64,000 nt of DNA from Anadara kagoshimensis (taxonomy: Eukaryota; Mollusca; Bivalvia; Arcoida; Arcidae): the NCBI GenBank assembly GCA_021292105.1, contig CM037874.1, positions 21,077,534-21,141,533 on the forward strand. The letters are read 5' to 3'. Under the pieces are notes generated by a model, which was given only the letters and a program-made list of their open reading frames with translations, had not been told where the DNA came from and ran no database searches. The translations under genes were made by a program, and so were the position numbers. Of the stretch, positions 53,043-60,500 are shown one piece after another; positions within the stretch are counted from its first letter, which is position 1; every line of letters begins with the position of its first letter.

Positions 53043-56000
53043 AACAACTCAAACAAGCATCTTGATGAAATCTCAAAACAAAATCAAATTCATTCTCTCT
53101 CTCTCTCGTATAAAGTACTCACCCTTTTTTCTACAGCCTTTTTATGTGCCTCTTGCGTTTCTAGTTCTTCTTCATGCTGTTTCATCAGACGTTTCTTAGT
53201 TATGGCTAATTCTTTAAGTAACTTCTCATACCTCTCTTTATATACTGAATCTGTAAATAATAAAATTATCACAATCAAATGTTGTTTATACATTTTAAAA
53301 TCAAGTATTTAAAATTGACAAATAATTAATATGTTGAACCCTGGTAAAAAAATCTGGTTTTAAAATTAGCAAATCTACAATGAAAGCAGTTCATAAGATT
53401 TGTTAGTTATAAAATATGGTTCATTACTTGATGACCCAGGATAAAATGACAGTCAATTCTTTATTGAGACAGTCAGTTCTAAAATGATGGAGGAAACTAA
53501 AGTAGCTGGTTAAACAACATGTTTGACATCAGGAAGCAAACTGACAAACTTTCTAACACTACAATCTTATTAATTGATTCATGAACAAGTTTTAACTCTT
53601 TATTAAAAGTGAATAATCTCAAGTACCAAAATTTTTACTGAAAATTATTTTTTGATATAAAGTATGACAATAAATCTTACCATCCATATCATCATCTAAC
53701 TCTCCATCCAGAGCCTCAGCTTGCCACACATGTAACTGTGTCAACTCCATCTCTTGTTTCTCACTATGACGCTTTAACACCGTATATCTGGACTATTGTA
53801 AAAATAAAATACAATCAATAATATAAGGACTCGCATGTGGAATGTGGTGTGAAATTACACTCTACATAAAGTGGAATTAATTCATGGAGTTTTACGCCCC
53901 AGTCAAAATATTTTTCGACTTATATTGAAATGGTCTGTTCACAGATGGTGAAGGAAAAATGAGAGCCCAGAGAAAACAGAGAAAGATAATTAGTTAAAGG
54001 GAGATAATGTGGTGACAGGATCCAAATTCTTACTGCAACTATCATTAGTGTGCAACTGACTATAAAGACCATGAAATCAAAAACAAACATACTTATCCAT
54101 GTCCGAATCAAAATCCAGAAGCAAAGTAAAAACTTTGGAACTGACAAGTTAGGTTAGACATGTGAACTTCCACCAAGGGAGGAAGGCCGGGTGCTCCTGA
54201 AGGGTAAGCACTCATTTTTGAAATTCCTTACATACAAAACTACAGGGAAACTAATGTAAAACAGGGGAATAAGTCAGTTGGCAGACTATGCACATGTTGT
54301 CAGTATGTTCCATGTTGCAATTCCTGGTTCAAGCTACTGTATAAATCTGTTGAAAGTTTAACAATAAGTAATGAATAAGAGCACATCTTGGTCCCTTTTC
54401 AGTTCAGTGTTAAGCTTTCAACAGGCCTGTACTGTAGCATTTTTTCTAAAAAAATTTAACAGTTAAGTACACAAAAAGGTTAAAGTATTATACATGTGTG
54501 ATGTAACAATATTCTCTGATGGACATCCAAGTTGTGATTTAGTGACCTAATACGGAAATATATGGAGTTATTAAAATTTATGTTGGGCGAAGATCTTGAT
54601 CTGCAAGATGTCAAAACATTAATACATCTACAGAAACAGCAATGTCATTATTTATATAGGTTACAGGGGACATAATTGCTCCTGACCGAATATTTTTTTT
54701 GGGACAAGGGAGATAATCACTAGTGACCTAACATAACCCCATATTAGGTTACTAATTGACCAATAGCAATAAAGGATTTTTATCTGAGGTGGGATAAAGC
54801 GTCATACCTGTACTAGTGATTACATAGATATCAAAGTTGTTGTATTAAGTCTCATACCTGTATATCTTTGAGTTCTTTTTCTAGTCTCATTCTCTCTGAG
54901 GTCTCGGCCTCTAACATCTCAGAAGCATGTGATGCAGTAGTGTGTTCTTCAGCTAAATCTGCCGTAGCCTCAGCTAACTGCAAATTATAAATTATATAAA
55001 TTGATAAAATTTACACTGAGTACCAGGTATACTGAAACAAGAAATCTTTGAGCTACTATGCACTTAGTATACTCCCAGATTTAACTTCAACCATTGACCG
55101 TAAATGTAGAAAAAGAAACAAAGTCACTAAACAGGAAGTAGATATCTGACAGACGTGAAATCAGTACTTGTGGCATGGGACCTCATACTGAACTCACATA
55201 CAGAATCTCAAGTGTTTAGTAGTTGCTAAGAAAACTGTTACGAAAACTTTTTGTTTTGGATGGACAGTTGATGGAAGGACAGAGGTAAACCATATACCCT
55301 CTCTTCTTCAATGCTGGGGTATAAATATAACTAAAGTGCATTGTACTAAAGGAGTGGAGGGTAGCATGTTTTGTTTTCTTACTTATATTGCAGTGGTCAG
55401 TTCAGGGATAGTGGAGGAAAGCATAGTGTAAGGACAAAAACAATCAACCTTTGGCAGCCAAACTGACAAACTTTCTCACACTTTAAACCATTCAGTAAAC
55501 AAGGCAACACATTGTACTAAGAATTTTTTACTTTAATTGATGAAGACAGAATGATCACAAAAACAAATCTTGTCTTTTGAGTTCAAAGATGATTCAAAGG
55601 TATTTGAAAAAAAACTATATTTGAGTTCATCAATATTCTAATGTTTCAATACACAGATAGAGAGTACACACAGTACAATTCCTTCTAATTAATCTACTGT
55701 TTCTGATTAATCTGACCAAGACGAATACTGGCCAGGACTCAAGTGTCACAATTCTTTCTTAACTAAGATTTTCCTTAACTTAAATCTTAGGTATTTTAAA
55801 TCTGAATAATTTTGTTATTTTTCGTAATATTCGTGAATTTAAGGTCTGATTTTAAAGACCATTCTGTTTATTCTAATTTTATTGAAACCTTTTATTTGTA
55901 GTAAAGGCCAAACTGCCTTAAAGGCCACCTCTATATAAAGCCCACCTGCCTATAAAGGCCAGTAGAATTGTATCCCAAGTGTTATTCATTAATATTATTT

Positions 56001-57462
56001 GAACCTGTATATAAAGGCCACCTGTCCATAAAAGCCACTTTTACTGGTTCCCTTTGGTGGCCTTTATAGACAGGTTTGACTATATATATATATTTCAATA
56101 CTCACCCTGTTATCTAGTTTCTCACATTGTTGTTTATACTCTGCTCTTTCCTTTTCTATTTTTTCTAATTTTGCTTTCATCTGTTCTACTTCAAACTATC
56201 AAACAAAAAATAGAAATCCATATTTAATGTCATTATTTCAATAGTTCTACTTCTAAGTGAACTGAAATAGGAAATTCAAATCCAATTTTAGAATTTAATT
56301 ACTTCACCTGTTTTAGTACTGTACCTCAAAGTCAACTGAAATAAGAAATTCAAATCAAATCTGATCAACTTACCCTGTTCTCGCCTCAATCAAATTAAAA
56401 TCAAATTTAATCATTTTACCTGACCCATCTCAAAATGTTTTTATTTCAATAGTTCTACTTCTACGAAATTCAAATCCAACTTTAGAATTGAATCACTTCG
56501 CCTGTTCTAGTACCTCAAAGTCAATTTAAATAAGAAATTCTAATTAAATTTAACCAATTTACTCTGTTCTCACCTCGATCATATAAAACTCAAATTTAAT
56601 AATTTTAACTGACCCATCAATTTAAACATAAGTTACTATATTTAAAGGAGAATATATGACACACCAAGTGAAAACACCTGTTAGCATAATTAAAGAAGAC
56701 ATTTATCTTGGAGTTTAGTGTATCTTGGACATATTAATATCACAATCAAATAAATTTAAGATGCATCTTAATGCAAAAGTCATTTAAAATAAAAATGAAA
56801 AGTTATTAAAAATGGTCATTTATTTTCTCAGAAGATCAAGTGACTTGGCATAAATCTTGCATACCATGAACAGTTTTTCAACTGTTGATACATATGACTT
56901 ATACCGGTAATCTTGATACATATGACTTATAATCCTGATTCTGTCCATAATATTAAGATATTGTGTACATTTCATATATCATCTTAATAAGAAATTAATA
57001 TAGGTGGAATAAGAACAAAAATCTTTAAAATTCAATTAATATAGGGGAAAAAATCTTTAAAAATCAAATAAATATAGGAAAAAAATCTTTAAAATTCGAT
57101 TAATTATAAGAAAAAAATCTTTAAATTCAATTAAATATAGGAAAAAAATCTTTAAAATTCAATTAGATATCCCATAAGTGTGGTTATTGCATGATGTGTC
57201 ACATGTAACTTCACAATACAATAGAGTGACCCAACACTCTCATACATTTAACACATGAACTTAGGAGGACAGGAAAACCATCAAATGGACATAAATCTTA
57301 AATAAAACTAAACATGTCAATTATCTATAGGTGATAATAAAGGAACTAAATAAAATAACAATATAAGTTATATAGTACTATATAAAACCACATCCTGGTC
57401 CAAATACTTCTCGTACAAATAATATTCATATTAAAGATTTTACTGGATGTCTTCAGTTAAAG

Positions 57463-57504
<42 letters not shown>

Positions 57505-60500
57505 ATATAGGAAGGACTGTAGTACCCATAGAAGCCCACTGACCTTAGGCAAGTGAACTGACAAACTTGCTCAAAACTTGGATCTGTCCGGTATTTGAAC
57601 CTAGGTGGTGAGAGGTGCATAAGCGCTAAGTGCCAGCTTCAGATCATTCTCCCATCAATCCGTTCATCCTATAAATGAAATATTTCACTTATTCACTCAC
57701 CTCTTTGGATTTTCCACCCTACTCTTTTCTAGATATAACAGAACCTACCTCTCTGTTTCTGAGTTCTTCCTCTGTCCTATGTACATCTAGTAATGGTTTA
57801 ACTTTAGTATATAGCTTCCACCAGGACCAGTCTTGTATTAACATCAGTTTACGGACATTTTTCTGTATACAGCTAATGGCAATATGTTTTACCTGTTACA
57901 ATCAAAAATAAAAACTAAGATTAATATACATAATTGAATAAACTGAAAAAAAATGTCATTATTAAAAACGGATAAATAATTAAAACAAACAAATGTATAC
58001 TTTTCATCTTTATATAATTGATTGTATTATGTTAATGAATGCTAACACTATTATCTAAAACAACCACCTGTCAAAAATATACCAAGTATAGTCCGTCAGC
58101 GATATTATGGCAGAGTGTTCATAAACATGGAAGAGTCTATACAATGTATATAGCCTAAGATAGGGTATATAAAGGTGGAGTTTACAAATGAACGCATGAA
58201 GGCGTGAATACACATATAGGATAACTGTGTATTAACACCTTTTGTGCATAATAAACTCGCGGTGTTTATAAACACTCTGCCACAATATCAAACAAAAATA
58301 AATAAATAAATAAATAATAATAAAATAAATAAATAAATAAACATACAAATAAATAAAAAAAATTTAATGGGAACAAAACAGCTCTAGATCTTGATAACAA
58401 GGTCAGACAATCTGTTTGCAGGAATTCATAAGTTTGAAGTGCAGACAAACTGAAGTCACAAGGATGATGTCATCATATACACTGTAATGTTATTCGATTA
58501 TGTCAATATCTGCATATTTGTATAATTCAATAATACTTTAAGTAAATGTATTTATTTGGATTGTTTTAAGTATGTAACAATTTAAACTTAATATATTCAA
58601 TCAGGGCCCACACAAAACGCCGATAAGGTCATTCGGCGGTAAAAATCACGCTAAAAAAAAAAAAAACCTCAATAACCTCTTCTTCATTGGTTATAGAGCT
58701 TTTTGGTGGAGCTTAATTTCATCTGAATGTTACACAGCAAAAATCTACTTTCAGATGCTTCCTGCTTTCTTCATTTTATCATGAAAACTTATTTATCCAA
58801 ACAGTCACCACAAAACCACAAATCGGGAAAGACACAGCCATATGTGTTTGTTTACTTTCTTCACTATCATGATTATGTCCCTTTAATACATGTTATTATG
58901 CAGAGTGGGTAACGACTATTTGTCGGTTAAAGTAAAAAAGAAAATATGGCTGTCACATGTTTTACTGCTTTACATGGTCTTAATCATTAAATCTGGGTTT
59001 ATTAGAAGAATATTAAAGAGATCATGATTTTATTATCGTCATACAGCATTCTATGAATAAGGAATATATAATAAGGTAATTTGTTCATCTGCCTTGTGCA
59101 ATACACATCGTTTGCCTACAGTAGCTGTGTTCCAGAACAGATGGAGATTTCTTTTTGTGCCGAATATTCAAATAGGATTCGAATAACAGCCAAATAATAT
59201 TCAAATGCTTAATTTGGTATTCTTTTTAGCTCTTTTGTTTCACCACGCTGTTTGAAGCATCTCTGAAAACATGAAAACAAGGCATAAATAAAAACTGAGG
59301 CCTCATAAGGTATTTGTTTACACGGTTGTTGAACACACGTGGTCTCGGTAATTAAGTGATTAGAGGATAACTCTGGTGATGATTATACACAGTCAATGAT
59401 TAATTAATTATCACACCGATTGTACACCTGTGGGACACGTGGCTTCATCTTAAAGTCTTGTGTGATTTCTCGATCGTGAACTAATCTTAATTGACAAGAC
59501 AAAATTTAGAAGGTTTATGGGGGAAAAAAACGAATGACCGAATTTCAATTCGGCGTTTATTTGCCAATTCGGTGATTTTTAGCCGATTTTGGCGATTTGT
59601 GGGGCCTGATTCAACTACAGACTTCCTCCAGGTAGTATCAGTCTGTATATAATGCACTTGTTACTGGTGGTATATGTACAGTAAACATACAGTAAAACCT
59701 GTCAAAACTGAACATTTTTAGCAGATTTTTTTTTTTGGGGGGGGGGGGGAGGGGAGGGGGGGGAGGGGAGGGGAGGGGGCAAAAGACAGGTAATTTAACA
59801 AACAATATTAATAATATGTCCTGGAGTTGAGTTGAGTAATGGTGTTTAACATCCCAGTCAAGAATATTTTACTTATATCGAATACATGTAATATGTCCTG
59901 GGAAAATAGTTCAATTAAGACACATATTCAGTTTACTAACAGGTCTGTTTTCACAGGTTCCAAAAAGCTTATATACGTGTATAAATCACAGATTATTTTT
60001 CAACCCAAAATTTCTTCAATGAACAATACAATTATACAAATTATACAAACTTTGCAAAACCATTGCAGTATAAGTTTATAACATTTTCTTAAATGTATGC
60101 CTATCAATATGATGTCCCAATTACATCTTATTTAACACTAAACATACCCGTAATTTCTCCAGTTTTTTACGACTTAAATATCCCCTACAATGAGCCTGTA
60201 GAGTTGTTATCCTTCCTGTTATCTTCTCATCACGAGATGCTTCTAATCTGTTTAGGGCACCTGCTCTAAAGAAGATCTACAAAACAAAACAATTTTTTTT
60301 AACTAAAATAAATAAATAACCATACAGAGTATACATACGATTTAATGCTTGCAATCTGAATGTCATATTTTGGTCGAGACGTTTTCAAATTTTCCATTAT
60401 TTAGTGGTCCACTTTACTCCTACTGTTACACATCATGGCTCTATATGGGCCATATTTGGGGTCAATACTTGACCCCATTCACAGTTAATTAAACAAGTTT

